Assembly (NCBI GenBank): GCA_937899625.1
Contig: CALCCB010000125.1
Span: 1 to 35,620, forward strand
Direction: 5' to 3'
Source of the DNA: an uncultured Bacteroidota bacterium
GTDB taxonomy: Bacteria > Bacteroidota > Bacteroidia > Flavobacteriales_D > Crocinitomicaceae
Length of the DNA stretch: 35,620 bases
Below, one piece after another: positions 1 to 8,056 of the stretch (position 1 is its first letter; every line of letters begins with the position of its first letter). The translations under genes and the position numbers were made by a program. The notes beneath the pieces were generated by a model that was not told the origin of the DNA, made no database searches, and saw only the letters and a list, made by a program, of their open reading frames with translations.

Positions 1-1029
1 CTTGTCCCAGTGAATCCAAACAGTAAAATGTGCTTTTTTCAGCAGGTACTAACTGATATTGGAGATAATCAATCCATCGAAAATGAGCTCAGCACCTACT
101 CCTATCGATTGAAAAGGATGAAGCAATTCCTGCAGATCTCAAATAAAAGAACTTTATTATTACTCGATGAATTCGGAACGGGATCTGATCCGGATCTGGG
201 CGGTGCATTAGCAGAGGTCTTTTTTGAAGAATTGTACAATAAGAAAAGCTTCGGAGTTATCACAACTCATTACGCCAATATAAAACTCAAGGCCGATCAA
301 TTGACGAATGCCATTAATGGCTGTATGCTATTCAATACTGAGACGCTTGAACCTTTGTATCGCTTCTCTATCGGGCAGCCAGGAAGTTCATTCACATTTG
401 AAGTAGCTCAAATAAATGGTATTCCTTTAGATCTGATCGAAAAGGCTAAAACAAAACTGGATGATCGAAAAGTAAAAATGGATCGCCTTCTTTCTGAACT
501 TCAAAAGGAGAAAACGTATTTAGAAAAACTAAACAAAGAGCACATCGAAGCTCAGCGTTTGGCAAATGAGGCTAGGGAACAATTCACCGAACGAAAGTCA
601 AAACTTGAATTGAAGATCAACTCTTTGAACGAGTCAAATGAAAAAAACCAACGGTATATCAATGCGGGTAGAAAAATGATCGGATTCATCGATCGATTTA
701 TTTCGAAAACGAGGAAGAAAGATGCAAACAAAGACCTCATCAATGAGATCATTAAGTATGTTGCTGTTGAGAAGAATAAAATTGATGAAGCAAAGAAGCA
801 AGCTGAACTGAAAGCACGCATCCAACAGCCGGCAAAGAAGAAGAAAAAAGTAACTCCTGAAACAGACCCCTATCAGAGACATCGTATTAAGGAAGGATCA
901 AAAGTTAAACTGATCTCCACCAAGCAAACCGGAGTTGTCGAGGGAATTCAAGCAGAAATGGTTACCGTTCTTTTCGGCTATATGAGAATGAAGGTAGAAC
1001 GCGAGAAATTAATGTGGGTCCAGGACTGA
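1..1029 (+). CDS. mutS2: MutS2-family DNA mismatch repair-like ATPase, C-terminal part (5' end outside window)
   Basis: The frame is open from base 1, so the visible 342 residues are the C-terminal part of a longer protein; the GTG at 10 is not the real start. Near residue 55 is an ABC-type Walker B/D-loop segment (LLLLDEFGTGSDP), followed by the TTHY switch, as in the MutS ATPase domain. A long charged, Lys/Glu-rich coiled coil follows (about residues 145-260), which is typical of MutS2 rather than MutS1. The end is a Lys-rich linker and a small KOW-like module (GSKVKLISTKQTGVVEG onwards). The protein stops there, without the C-terminal Smr nuclease domain that many MutS2 proteins carry. The family acts on branched DNA or on collided ribosomes; which role applies here cannot be told. 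The stop directly abuts the convergent TauE gene. Confidence 0.9.
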   Translation, partial: LVPVNPNSKMCFFQQVLTDIGDNQSIENELSTYSYRLKRMKQFLQISNKRTLLLLDEFGTGSDPDLGGALAEVFFEELYNKKSFGVITTHYANIKLKADQLTNAINGCMLFNTETLEPLYRFSIGQPGSSFTFEVAQINGIPLDLIEKAKTKLDDRKVKMDRLLSELQKEKTYLEKLNKEHIEAQRLANEAREQFTERKSKLELKINSLNESNEKNQRYINAGRKMIGFIDRFISKTRKKDANKDLINEIIKYVAVEKNKIDEAKKQAELKARIQQPAKKKKKVTPETDPYQRHRIKEGSKVKLISTKQTGVVEGIQAEMVTVLFGYMRMKVEREKLMWVQD

Positions 1030-1824
1030 TCAATGTCCTTTTAGCTGAGAGAAAAGGATAAAAACTCCCATCACTAAAACAAAGTAACCAAAGGCTTTTT
1101 TCAAGCTCGAACCCGGGATTTTTTTTGACAACAGAATTCCAATGAAAATTCCAATTACTGAAGCGAACGTAAAGAAAAGTAGCAGCTGCCAGTCAATTTC
1201 TGCATGACGAGAAAGATCACCCGTAAATCCAATCAATGATTTAGCTGCGATGATGAGCAAAGATGTACCTACCGCTTTTTTCATAGGAATCTTTGCAAAC
1301 ACCACAAGTGCCGGTATGATCAAGAATCCTCCTCCAGCTCCAACCAGACCTGTCAATACACCAACCACAGCTCCTTCAAGAAGGATCATCGGATAATTGT
1401 ATTTAATTGCATCTTCTTCAACAATTTCCTTTCTCGATCTGATCATACTGAATGAGGCAGCAATCATTACGATCGCAAAAAGCCCCATCAAAAGAATTGA
1501 CTTCGTTACGACAAAACTTCCAATCGAAAAGACTTCATCCGGAATCAAAGGAACAAGAAAATATCTGGTGAGATAAACAGAAATAATTGACGGAATTCCA
1601 AAAATCATTGCTGTTTTAAGATCCACCTTACCGAGCAGATAACTATGTACTCCTCCAATAAGCGCTGTCGCACCAACAATAAACAAACTATAGGCAGTTG
1701 CAGCAACTGTATCTACAGCCATTAGGTAAACAAGAATAGGAACCGTGAGAATAGAACCTCCGCTTCCAATTAATCCTAGTGAAACCCCTACTAATAAAGC
1801 TAGAATATACCCTATCAATTCCAT
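1030..1824 (-). CDS. Sulfite exporter TauE/SafE-family membrane permease
   Basis: This is a 264-residue, very hydrophobic protein with about eight predicted membrane helices in two similar halves. Each half begins with a glycine-rich motif of the TauE/SafE family: VSLGLIGSGGSILTVP near the N-terminus and LTGLVGAGGGFLIIP near residue 165. Members move sulfite, sulfoacetate or other organosulfur anions across the inner membrane; the substrate here is unknown. I chose the ATG at 1824 (MELIG) because the first helix begins right after it. A longer frame to 1917 would add 31 polar residues not expected in the family. Just upstream of 1824 lies CATCTTTG, one mismatch from the Bacteroidetes -7 element. 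The gene ends one base after the stop of mutS2, tail to tail, with no visible terminator. Confidence 0.88.
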   Translation of the reverse strand: MELIGYILALLVGVSLGLIGSGGSILTVPILVYLMAVDTVAATAYSLFIVGATALIGGVHSYLLGKVDLKTAMIFGIPSIISVYLTRYFLVPLIPDEVFSIGSFVVTKSILLMGLFAIVMIAASFSMIRSRKEIVEEDAIKYNYPMILLEGAVVGVLTGLVGAGGGFLIIPALVVFAKIPMKKAVGTSLLIIAAKSLIGFTGDLSRHAEIDWQLLLFFTFASVIGIFIGILLSKKIPGSSLKKAFGYFVLVMGVFILFSQLKGH

Positions 1825-1947
1825 CAAGCAAAGATGACTAAATTTCTTCTGAGTAATGTAACGATTGTTGCAGTTCCAATTTCTAAGTATTTCTACATAG
1901 AACGGAAAGAGTATCAATACTGATTTTTAACCAGGATATTCTTAAAT

Positions 1948-1980
1948 TTGAATCTTCTTTTAAAAACCGTGCGACATTTG
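1948..1980 (+). promoter_or_regulatory. Possible promoter of the secreted SprB-repeat-like protein
   Basis: TTG at 1948-1950 and GACATTTG at 1973-1980 resemble the Bacteroidetes -33/-7 promoter (TTG, 17-23 bp, TAnnTTTG), with one mismatch in the -7 box and a 22 bp spacer. The start codon lies 45 bases further on. Confidence 0.35.
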
Positions 1981-2024
1981 TCATGTATTTAATTATTTGA
2001 AAAATCAAAAGAAAAAAAACAATT

Positions 2025-2615
2025 ATGAAAACACTATTAACATCTTGCCTTGTCACTTTTGCATTTGCTGCTAGCGCACAATTAAAAGTATACACAAAAA
2101 CAATTGATCCTACTTGCAAAGAAGCTCAAAATGGATCAATAACTTTGAAATTTGATAACGCAGTTCAACCATTAATAATTAATGGTGAAGAATTTGATGG
2201 AAATGAAATTGCATTTTCAGATCTTTCTTCAGGAAACTACGAATTCCTCATTTCAGACAAAGAAAATCAATCTGCAACTGTGCAGTTAACTTTATTTGAA
2301 GGACCTAGCCCAACTGTTAATTATATTATGAAGAAAGCATCTACAAATGTATCAGCGGACGGTGCGATTAAATTTGAAATTAATTACAGTAATTCATCCT
2401 TTGAATACGAGTGGTCTGCTTCAAATAACAAACCATTTACTGAAGAACCTGATAGAATAAAGGATCTTACTGCCGGAATTTACACGTTAAGTATTTCTTA
2501 CAATAACGGAGAATGTGTTGATCGTAAAGAGTATATTCTAGGATTTGAGAAGTTCTTTTTGACTCCTGGAGGATTCAACGGCACAACAAATGCATCCTCA
2601 AATAGCAATAATTAA
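2025..2615 (+). CDS. Secreted protein with two SprB-repeat-like modules, unknown function
   Basis: The 196-residue product starts with a clear signal peptide ending near ASAQ (about residue 19). The mature part holds two similar beta-rich modules. The first has the pattern IDPTC...QNGSITLKF...FSDLSSGNYEFLISD, the second ADGAIKFEI...YEWSASN...IKDLTAGIYTLSISYNNGEC. This 'asymmetric tension' pattern (DGSI...F...L.aG.Y...V.D) is that of SprB-type repeats, common in Bacteroidota surface adhesins. Unlike SprB, it is tiny and ends in an Asn/Ser-rich tail (NASSNSNN) without a T9SS C-terminal sorting domain, so it is probably periplasmic or released. Codon use looks more A/T-rich than the neighbours by eye. 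It stands alone, with a terminator 84 bases downstream. The function is unknown. Confidence 0.75.
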   Translation: MKTLLTSCLVTFAFAASAQLKVYTKTIDPTCKEAQNGSITLKFDNAVQPLIINGEEFDGNEIAFSDLSSGNYEFLISDKENQSATVQLTLFEGPSPTVNYIMKKASTNVSADGAIKFEINYSNSSFEYEWSASNNKPFTEEPDRIKDLTAGIYTLSISYNNGECVDRKEYILGFEKFFLTPGGFNGTTNASSNSNN

Positions 2616-2698
2616 TATTGGTTCAAATCATAGAACATATTTAAAAGATATCTGCAGTTGAAGCTGAGTTAATTCTTTAAAAAATGAACATTAAAACA

Positions 2699-2720
2699 GG
2701 GAGCCGAAGCTCCCTTTTTT
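2699..2720. terminator. Bidirectional intrinsic terminator between the SprB-like gene and acnB
   Basis: A perfect 6-bp stem (GGGAGC/GCTCCC, 2699-2704 and 2709-2714) is followed on the plus strand by six T (2715-2720). Read on the minus strand, the same stem has a TTCG tetraloop closed by C-G, the exceptionally stable kind, followed by TGTTTTAATG. It therefore serves acnB too, whose stop codon overlaps the T-tract. Confidence 0.85.
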
Positions 2721-5478
2721 AATTTAAAGATGGGTTGAAAAGGGTTAGTTTTATTCCTTTTACAGCATTCACATATTCTTCAATGGTTGGGGTTCGTCCT
2801 AATATAGTAGATAATACAACCACAGGAGTTGAAGAAAGTAATGATTCTCCTTTTTTTTCTTCTGAATCTTCAACAACACGTCCCTGGAACAATCTTGTTG
2901 AAGTAGCCATTACTGTATCTCCTTTTTCCGCCTTTTCCTGATTCCCCATACATAGATTACATCCCGGACGTTCCAGATAAAGCATGTTTTCGTATTTCGT
3001 TCTTGCAGTTTGTTTAGGAGCATTATCATTAAACTCAAATCCTGCGTATTTCGCTAAAACTTCCCAGTCTCCTTCCGCTTTCAATTCATCCACAATGTTA
3101 TATGTAGGAGGAGCTACAACCAATGGAGCTTTAAATTCTACTTTCCCATTTTGTGCTTCAACATTCTTCAACATTTGAGCAAGGATCTTCATATCACCTT
3201 TGTGAACCATACATGATCCGATGAACCCAAGATCTACTTTTTTGTTACCTCCATAGAATGAAAGAGGACGGATCGTATCGTGCGTATATCGCTTTGATAC
3301 ATCCTTGTTGTTCACATCCGGATCGGCAATCATTGGTTCGATGATAAGATCAAGATCGACAACTACTTCAGCATAATACTTTGCATTTGTATCAGGTGTC
3401 AACGCAGGATTCTTCCCTGATCTGATCTCATCAATTCTTCTATTCGCTTTATCGATCAATCCCTGAAGAACTTTATTTCTATTGTCCATTCCTTTGTCGA
3501 TCATGATGTGAATACGATTCTTTGCAATTTCTAATGATTCAATCAATGTATCATCTTCAGAAATACAAATAGACGCCTTAGCTTTCATTTCAGCTGTCCA
3601 GTCGGTAAACGTGAATGCTTGATCTGAAGTAAGTGTTCCAATATGAACTTCAATTACTCTTCCCTGGAATACGTTCTCACCGTTGAATTGCTTCAACATT
3701 TGAGATTGAGTAGCGTGAACCACATCTCTGAAGTCCATATAGCTTTTCATTTTACCTTTGAAAGTAACTTTCACCGACTCCGGAATAGGCATTGAAGCCT
3801 CTCCTGTAGCCAATGCAAGAGCAACCGTTCCTGAATCCGCACCAAAAGCTACTCCTTTTGACATACGCGTGTGTGAATCACCTCCAATGATAATATCCCA
3901 ATCATCAACTGTAATATCATTCAGCACTTTGTGGATCACGTCCGTCATCGCAGGATAAACTCCTTTCGGGTCACGACCTGTGATCAAACCGAAATCGTTC
4001 ATGAACTTCATCAACTTTGGAATGTTGGTCTGTGCCTTTGTGTCCCAAACTGAGGCAGTATGACATCCTGACTGGTATGCTCCGTCCAGAATTGGAGAGA
4101 TCACCGTTGCAGCCATCGATTCTAATTCCTGAGCAGTCATTAAACCTGTTGTATCTTGAGAACCAACAATGTTTACTTCAACGCGCACATCTGAACCTGC
4201 ATGAAGAGTCTTGCCAGGAGTGTTTCCAACGGCATTTTTATTGAAGATCTTTTCTACGGCAGTTAATCCTTGTCCTTCATTGGAGATCTCCTTAGAAGGA
4301 GCATAAACTGTTGGAATATTTATTCCTAAAGTCTTACAAGCAAATGTCTGGATCTTTTTACCAAATACAATTGAATAAGAACCTCCTGCTCTAATGAATT
4401 CCATCTTCTGAGGAGTCAAGGCTTTTGAGATATCGATCAGCTCTTTATCCCCACTGTATAATTTCTTTGTTTTCGTATTGATAGTCAACACAGTCCCTGT
4501 CTCCACTGAATACTTCTGCTCAAGGATTGGCTCACCATTTTCATTGCGTTCTACATTTCCAGAAGCATCGGCTTTCTTTATCCAGTTTTTAAGGTCAATT
4601 CCAATTCCACCAGTAACATCCACAGTGGTAAGGAAGATCGGTGAAATTCCATTTGTACCTCCAACAATTGGGGCTATGTTTACAAAAGGAACATATGGAC
4701 TTGATTGTTTTCCTGTCCATAGAGCCACGTTATTCACTCCTGACATTCTAGAAGATCCTACTCCCATGGTCCCTTTTTCTGCGATCAACATAACGCTTTT
4801 GTAAGGATGCTGAGAACCTAAAGCTTTGATCTCTTCCTGAGCTTCAGGAGAGATCATACACTTTCCATGTAATTCTCTATCAGATCTTGAGTGCGCCTGA
4901 TTCCCTGGTGATAGAAGGTCAGTCGAAATATCTCCTTCTCCGGCAATAAACGTAACAACCTTGATCTCTTCTGGAACATCTGGTAACTTAGTAAAAAACT
5001 CAGCTTTCGAATAGCTCTCTAAAATTTCCCTTGCGATTGGATTACCATTATCGTAAGCATCCTTCAAACGCTTCGTATCTGCGTCATACAGGAAAACCTG
5101 CGTTTTCAAAACGTCTGATGCCTTTTGAGAAACAGAAGTATCTGTATTTAAGGCAAGATCCAAGAGCACTTCGATCGAAGGTCCACCTTTCATGTGAGAA
5201 AGCAGCTCAAAAGCGAAATCCGCAGAAATCTCACTAACTGACTCACTCCCTAAAATGATCTCCTTCAAGAATTCAGCTTTCTCACCAGCAGCAGGAGTTG
5301 TCCCTGGCAAAGTGTTGTAAATGAAAAATTTCAGTGAATCCGCCCTGTAAGGATTATTCGTATCCTTAATTTGGGATATAATATCGTTGAGTAATTCAGC
5401 ACTGTCGATTGGCTTAGGATGAAGTCCTTGTGCTTTTCTATCTTCAATCTCTTTTATGTACTCACTGTAATTGTTCAT
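2719..5478 (-). CDS. acnB: Aconitate hydratase B (bifunctional 2-methylisocitrate dehydratase type)
   Basis: This TCA-cycle enzyme isomerises citrate to isocitrate through cis-aconitate with a [4Fe-4S] cluster. The 919 residues show the AcnB order: an N-terminal HEAT-like helical domain (about 1-160), the swivel-like domain, then the catalytic core. The three cluster ligands are visible as Cys756 (GSCMVHKGD) and the Cys840/Cys843 pair (GCNLCMGNQ). The motifs GGDSHTRMSKG and ATSTRLFQGR are also typical. Start is ATG 5478 (MNNYSEYIKEIEDRKAQG), which matches the usual N-terminus; an upstream ATG at 5541 would add 21 residues. The protein is somewhat longer than the enterobacterial enzyme (about 865). 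It is monocistronic, divergent from rpsF, and ends in a terminator with a TTCG loop. Confidence 0.96.
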   Translation of the reverse strand: MNNYSEYIKEIEDRKAQGLHPKPIDSAELLNDIISQIKDTNNPYRADSLKFFIYNTLPGTTPAAGEKAEFLKEIILGSESVSEISADFAFELLSHMKGGPSIEVLLDLALNTDTSVSQKASDVLKTQVFLYDADTKRLKDAYDNGNPIAREILESYSKAEFFTKLPDVPEEIKVVTFIAGEGDISTDLLSPGNQAHSRSDRELHGKCMISPEAQEEIKALGSQHPYKSVMLIAEKGTMGVGSSRMSGVNNVALWTGKQSSPYVPFVNIAPIVGGTNGISPIFLTTVDVTGGIGIDLKNWIKKADASGNVERNENGEPILEQKYSVETGTVLTINTKTKKLYSGDKELIDISKALTPQKMEFIRAGGSYSIVFGKKIQTFACKTLGINIPTVYAPSKEISNEGQGLTAVEKIFNKNAVGNTPGKTLHAGSDVRVEVNIVGSQDTTGLMTAQELESMAATVISPILDGAYQSGCHTASVWDTKAQTNIPKLMKFMNDFGLITGRDPKGVYPAMTDVIHKVLNDITVDDWDIIIGGDSHTRMSKGVAFGADSGTVALALATGEASMPIPESVKVTFKGKMKSYMDFRDVVHATQSQMLKQFNGENVFQGRVIEVHIGTLTSDQAFTFTDWTAEMKAKASICISEDDTLIESLEIAKNRIHIMIDKGMDNRNKVLQGLIDKANRRIDEIRSGKNPALTPDTNAKYYAEVVVDLDLIIEPMIADPDVNNKDVSKRYTHDTIRPLSFYGGNKKVDLGFIGSCMVHKGDMKILAQMLKNVEAQNGKVEFKAPLVVAPPTYNIVDELKAEGDWEVLAKYAGFEFNDNAPKQTARTKYENMLYLERPGCNLCMGNQEKAEKGDTVMATSTRLFQGRVVEDSEEKKGESLLSSTPVVVLSTILGRTPTIEEYVNAVKGIKLTLFNPSLN

Positions 5479-5639
5479 AAGGCTATTTTTTCTTTGATCT
5501 TTAAGAAGGATAAATAATGAAAAAATCTGTTTAAACCACACTTTTTAAAGGCAATTATAACATATTCGTTCGCTATGCGAAGTTAAGTAAAGAATTCAAA
5601 TTACTCCTGAAACTGAAGCATGAATCTTCTCAAAAAAAG

Positions 5640-5667
5640 TACCTTTGCATTAGCCCGATCGGGGGGC
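5640..5667 (+). promoter_or_regulatory. Possible second promoter/hairpin element upstream of rpsF
   Basis: TACCTTTG at 5640-5647 is a perfect -7 match, but no TTG lies at the expected distance upstream. Immediately downstream is the palindrome CCCGATCGGG (5654-5663), and GCCC/GGGC (5653-5656 with 5664-5667) could form a short hairpin. If transcription starts here, the rpsF leader would be about 110 bases. This might be an extra promoter or a leader element; the evidence is limited. Confidence 0.35.
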
Positions 5668-5702
5668 ATAAAGAAAATATCTCACATTCTTATTGAAACG
5701 CC

Positions 5703-5732
5703 TTGTTTTCCAAGATTTTTTACATACATTTG
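5703..5732 (+). promoter_or_regulatory. Promoter of the rpsF-rpsR-rplI operon
   Basis: TTG at 5703-5705, a 19-base spacer and TACATTTG at 5725-5732 match the Bacteroidetes housekeeping promoter perfectly. Predicted transcription start is near 5739, giving a leader of about 28 A/T-rich bases. This places the true rpsF start at 5767, because the longer reading frame back to 5620 would contain the promoter. Confidence 0.8.
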
Positions 5733-5766
5733 CACCCCTAAATTTTTATTAATTAAAGTTAGATTT

Positions 5767-6123
5767 ATGAACTCGTACGAAACTGTTTTCATTTTAACTC
5801 CCGTTTTGTCTGAAGATCAGGCAAAGGAAGCAGTGCAGAAATTGGAAGGCGAATTGAAGTCTTTCGGTGCGAAGATTACCCACACTGAAAACTGGGGTCT
5901 TCGAAAAATGGCATACCCGATCCAGAAGAAATCAACAGGGTTTTACTTCCTAGTTGAATTCCAAGCTGAAGGAAATGTAGTTGCCGATATGGAACTACAA
6001 ATGAAGCGTGATGAGCGCATCATGAGATTCCTTACAGTTAAGATGGATAAGGACCACCTAGAATACTCTGAGAAAAGAAGAGCTAAAATGGGTGAAAAGA
6101 AATCTGCAGCTGCCGAAGCTTAA
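5767..6123 (+). CDS. rpsF: 30S ribosomal protein S6
   Basis: The 118-residue protein binds S18 and 16S rRNA on the platform of the small subunit. The N-terminus [12 protein letters not shown], the segment [12 protein letters not shown] and the [14 protein letters not shown] stretch are characteristic of S6, and the length is normal for Bacteroidota, including the basic/Ala-rich tail. I start at ATG 5767 since S6 proteins begin at this motif and the promoter ends at 5732. First gene of a three-gene ribosomal operon (28 bases to rpsR). In other bacteria S6:S18 can feed back on its own mRNA; the short leader from the main promoter leaves little room for such a structure. Confidence 0.97.
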   Translation: MNSYETVFILTPVLSEDQAKEAVQKLEGELKSFGAKITHTENWGLRKMAYPIQKKSTGFYFLVEFQAEGNVVADMELQMKRDERIMRFLTVKMDKDHLEYSEKRRAKMGEKKSAAAEA

Positions 6124-6151
6124 TTCATTAACCTTTTAAAAAAGAAGAATC

Positions 6152-6415
6152 ATGTCACAGAATGATATTCGTTATTTGACTCCGATCAACATCGAGATCA
6201 AAAAAGAAAAATACTGCCGATTCAAAAAGAGCGGTATTAAATTCATCGATTACAAAGATCCTAACTTCCTTTTGAAGTTGGTGAACGAACAAGGAAAGAT
6301 CCTTCCTCGTCGAATCACTGGAACTTCTGCGAAATACCAGAAGAGAGTGAATAAGGCGATCAAAAGAGCTCGTCATTTGGCGATCCTTCCTTATGTAGGC
6401 GATATGTTGAAATAA
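6152..6415 (+). CDS. rpsR: 30S ribosomal protein S18
   Basis: The 87-residue basic protein partners S6 in the small-subunit platform. The C-terminal half carries the S18 signature ([49 protein letters not shown]). A weak purine-rich ribosome site (AAGAAG) sits a few bases before the ATG. It lies between rpsF and rplI in the order usual for Bacteroidota, 28 and 30 bases from its neighbours. Confidence 0.97.
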   Translation: MSQNDIRYLTPINIEIKKEKYCRFKKSGIKFIDYKDPNFLLKLVNEQGKILPRRITGTSAKYQKRVNKAIKRARHLAILPYVGDMLK

Positions 6416-6445
6416 AACGATTGTTGAACAGGAAAAAATTGAACA

Positions 6446-6892
6446 ATGGAAATAATTCTTAAAAAGAACGTAGATAAGTTAGGATACGCGAATGAGATCG
6501 TGAAGGTGAAGCCTGGATATGGTCGTAACTTCCTTATCCCACAAGGATACGCAGTATTAGCTACTGCTTCAGCGAAAAAAGCGCATGAAGAAGTAATGAG
6601 ACAAAAAGCACACAAAGAGACAAAGATCCTTGCTGAAGCACAGGAATTGGGTACTAAGCTTGAAGGTACTTCTGTTACGATCACTACTAAAGCTGGTGAA
6701 AACGGAAAGATCTTCGGATCAGTAAACACAGTTCAGCTTTCTGAAGCTCTTAAAGCTGCGGGTATCGATGTAGATCGTAAATCTTTGAAAATTAAAAATG
6801 AACCCATCCGTGAGGTTGGATCATTTGAGGCTACAGCAAATCTTCACAAAGACGTTCAGGCTACAGTTAAGTTTGAAGTTGTAGGAGAATAA
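6446..6892 (+). CDS. rplI: 50S ribosomal protein L9
   Basis: The 148-residue protein has the two-domain L9 form. The N-terminal rRNA-binding domain shows MEIILKKNVDKLGYANEIVKVKPGYGRNFLIPQG, which is diagnostic. A long connecting helix rich in Ala/Lys/Glu (about residues 40-75) leads to the C-terminal domain with GENGKIFGSVNTVQLSEAL. It is the last gene of the operon, and a strong intrinsic terminator begins 22 bases after the stop. Confidence 0.97.
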   Translation: MEIILKKNVDKLGYANEIVKVKPGYGRNFLIPQGYAVLATASAKKAHEEVMRQKAHKETKILAEAQELGTKLEGTSVTITTKAGENGKIFGSVNTVQLSEALKAAGIDVDRKSLKIKNEPIREVGSFEATANLHKDVQATVKFEVVGE

Positions 6893-6913
6893 TTAATGCC
6901 CACAAAAGATATG

Positions 6914-6940
6914 AGCCCCGGAAAATTCCGGGGCTTTTTT
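6914..6940 (+). terminator. Intrinsic terminator of the rpsF-rpsR-rplI operon
   Basis: AGCCCCGGAA (6914-6923) pairs with TTCCGGGGCT (6926-6935); the innermost A-T pairs probably open to form the loop. The GC-rich stem is followed by a T-run at 6935-6940 and further T-rich sequence. Confidence 0.92.
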
Positions 6941-6974
6941 ATTTTAAAGCGTAACCGCTACCTTTACATCCAAA

Positions 6975-8054
6975 ATGAAAGCTCACTATTCTTTTATGCT
7001 ATTGATCAGCCTTCTCACATCCTGTGGAGAAAGCACGACAAAAAGCATAGAAAAATCCGCTAAAAGTGAAAACATCGCTATTGAATTTGCGAATTGCTTT
7101 TCCATCGAAAACTCTAAAGATCATTACATTTTAACTATTCAAAATCCAGACAACAAGGATCACTTTGAATTCGCGATCGGAAAGGATTCTACTTCGAAAA
7201 ATTGTAATCTTACAATTCCGACCAATCGAATGGTACTATTGTCTGCGAGTATGATCGGAAGAGCCTCATTATTGAAAACCTATAATGAAGTTATCGGAGT
7301 TTCAGATACCGCATTTCTTTTCAACCCTACTTTGAGATCAAGAGCATCAAGTGGAAAGATCATGTCGTTTGGAGATGTAGGAAATTTCCCTATCGAAAAA
7401 CTGATCAAAAGTGATCCTGATGTAGTCATGTTCAGCGATTTCGGAAATGAGTTTCCCAAGCAAAAAGAATTGAAAAAAATGGGGGTCATCCTCATTCCTG
7501 ACCTTGACTGGCGAGAAAATCATCCGTTAGGGAAGGCCGAATGGATTCTTGTCCATGGCTTACTCACCGGAAGATTGAAGGAAGCTCAAAAGATCTTCAG
7601 CCAAATTAAGGCAGAATATCTTCAACTCACCGTTAGCAGAAAACCCTCTGAGACACTTTGCTTGAGCGGATTCCTGTATGGCGATACATGGTGGTCTCCA
7701 TCCGGAGAAAGCTACACGGCAAAACTATTTAGGGATGCTGGTATCAAGTACATTTACTCAAGAACAAAAGGCACTGGGAGCATCCCAAGAAGTATCGAGG
7801 AGATCTTATATGATTGTAAATCTGCAGATATCTGGTTCAATCCAGGATTTGATTCAAAGAAAAAATTACTCCAGATTTCAAGCAAGATAAAACACCTTGA
7901 AAGCTTCAAAAAGAATAAGGTTTTCTGCTATTCACACAACATGAATTACTTCTGGGAAATGAGTGCGATGGAACCTCAAAAAGTACTTTCCGATCTCATT
8001 TCAATAAGCAAAGGAGACACTGTAAATTTATACTTTTATAAAAAACTGAATTAA
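6975..8054 (+). CDS. ABC transporter substrate-binding lipoprotein (FecB/BtuF-like)
   Basis: The 359-residue product begins with a lipoprotein signal peptide (LLISLLTSC, lipid Cys at about 17), so it should be anchored in the periplasm. After a diverged N-terminal beta segment (about 35-75) comes the periplasmic-binding fold of the iron-siderophore/cobalamin class: NRMVLLSASMIGRASLL...VIGVSD, then IEKLIKSDPDVVMFSDF, a long rigid helix, and a second lobe (WWSPSGESYTAKLFRDAG, LYDCKSADIWFNPGF). The neighbouring FecCD permease and ATPase, two bases and one gene away, confirm the system. Siderophore-iron, heme or corrinoid are all possible substrates. No cobalamin riboswitch is seen in the 82-base gap upstream, which mostly holds the rplI terminator. 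TACCTTTA at 6959-6966 may be the -7 box. Confidence 0.85.
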   Translation: MKAHYSFMLLISLLTSCGESTTKSIEKSAKSENIAIEFANCFSIENSKDHYILTIQNPDNKDHFEFAIGKDSTSKNCNLTIPTNRMVLLSASMIGRASLLKTYNEVIGVSDTAFLFNPTLRSRASSGKIMSFGDVGNFPIEKLIKSDPDVVMFSDFGNEFPKQKELKKMGVILIPDLDWRENHPLGKAEWILVHGLLTGRLKEAQKIFSQIKAEYLQLTVSRKPSETLCLSGFLYGDTWWSPSGESYTAKLFRDAGIKYIYSRTKGTGSIPRSIEEILYDCKSADIWFNPGFDSKKKLLQISSKIKHLESFKKNKVFCYSHNMNYFWEMSAMEPQKVLSDLISISKGDTVNLYFYKKLN

Positions 8055-8056
8055 TC

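Noticed and set aside
4478-4804. 108-residue plus-strand open frame
   Set aside because: It is antisense inside acnB, with no start context or domain of its own.
5620-5766. N-terminal extension of rpsF (ATG at 5620)
   Set aside because: It contains the consensus operon promoter at 5703-5732, and S6 proteins begin at the MNSYETVF motif.
5542-5766. tRNA or small RNA gene in the acnB/rpsF gap
   Set aside because: The GC-rich patch at 5653-5667 cannot form a cloverleaf and no tRNA T-arm motif (GGTTCGAATCC-like) is present.
6893-6974. Cobalamin riboswitch or Fur-type leader ahead of the importer operon
   Set aside because: The gap is only 82 bases and is mostly taken by the rplI terminator, leaving no room for a B12 riboswitch.
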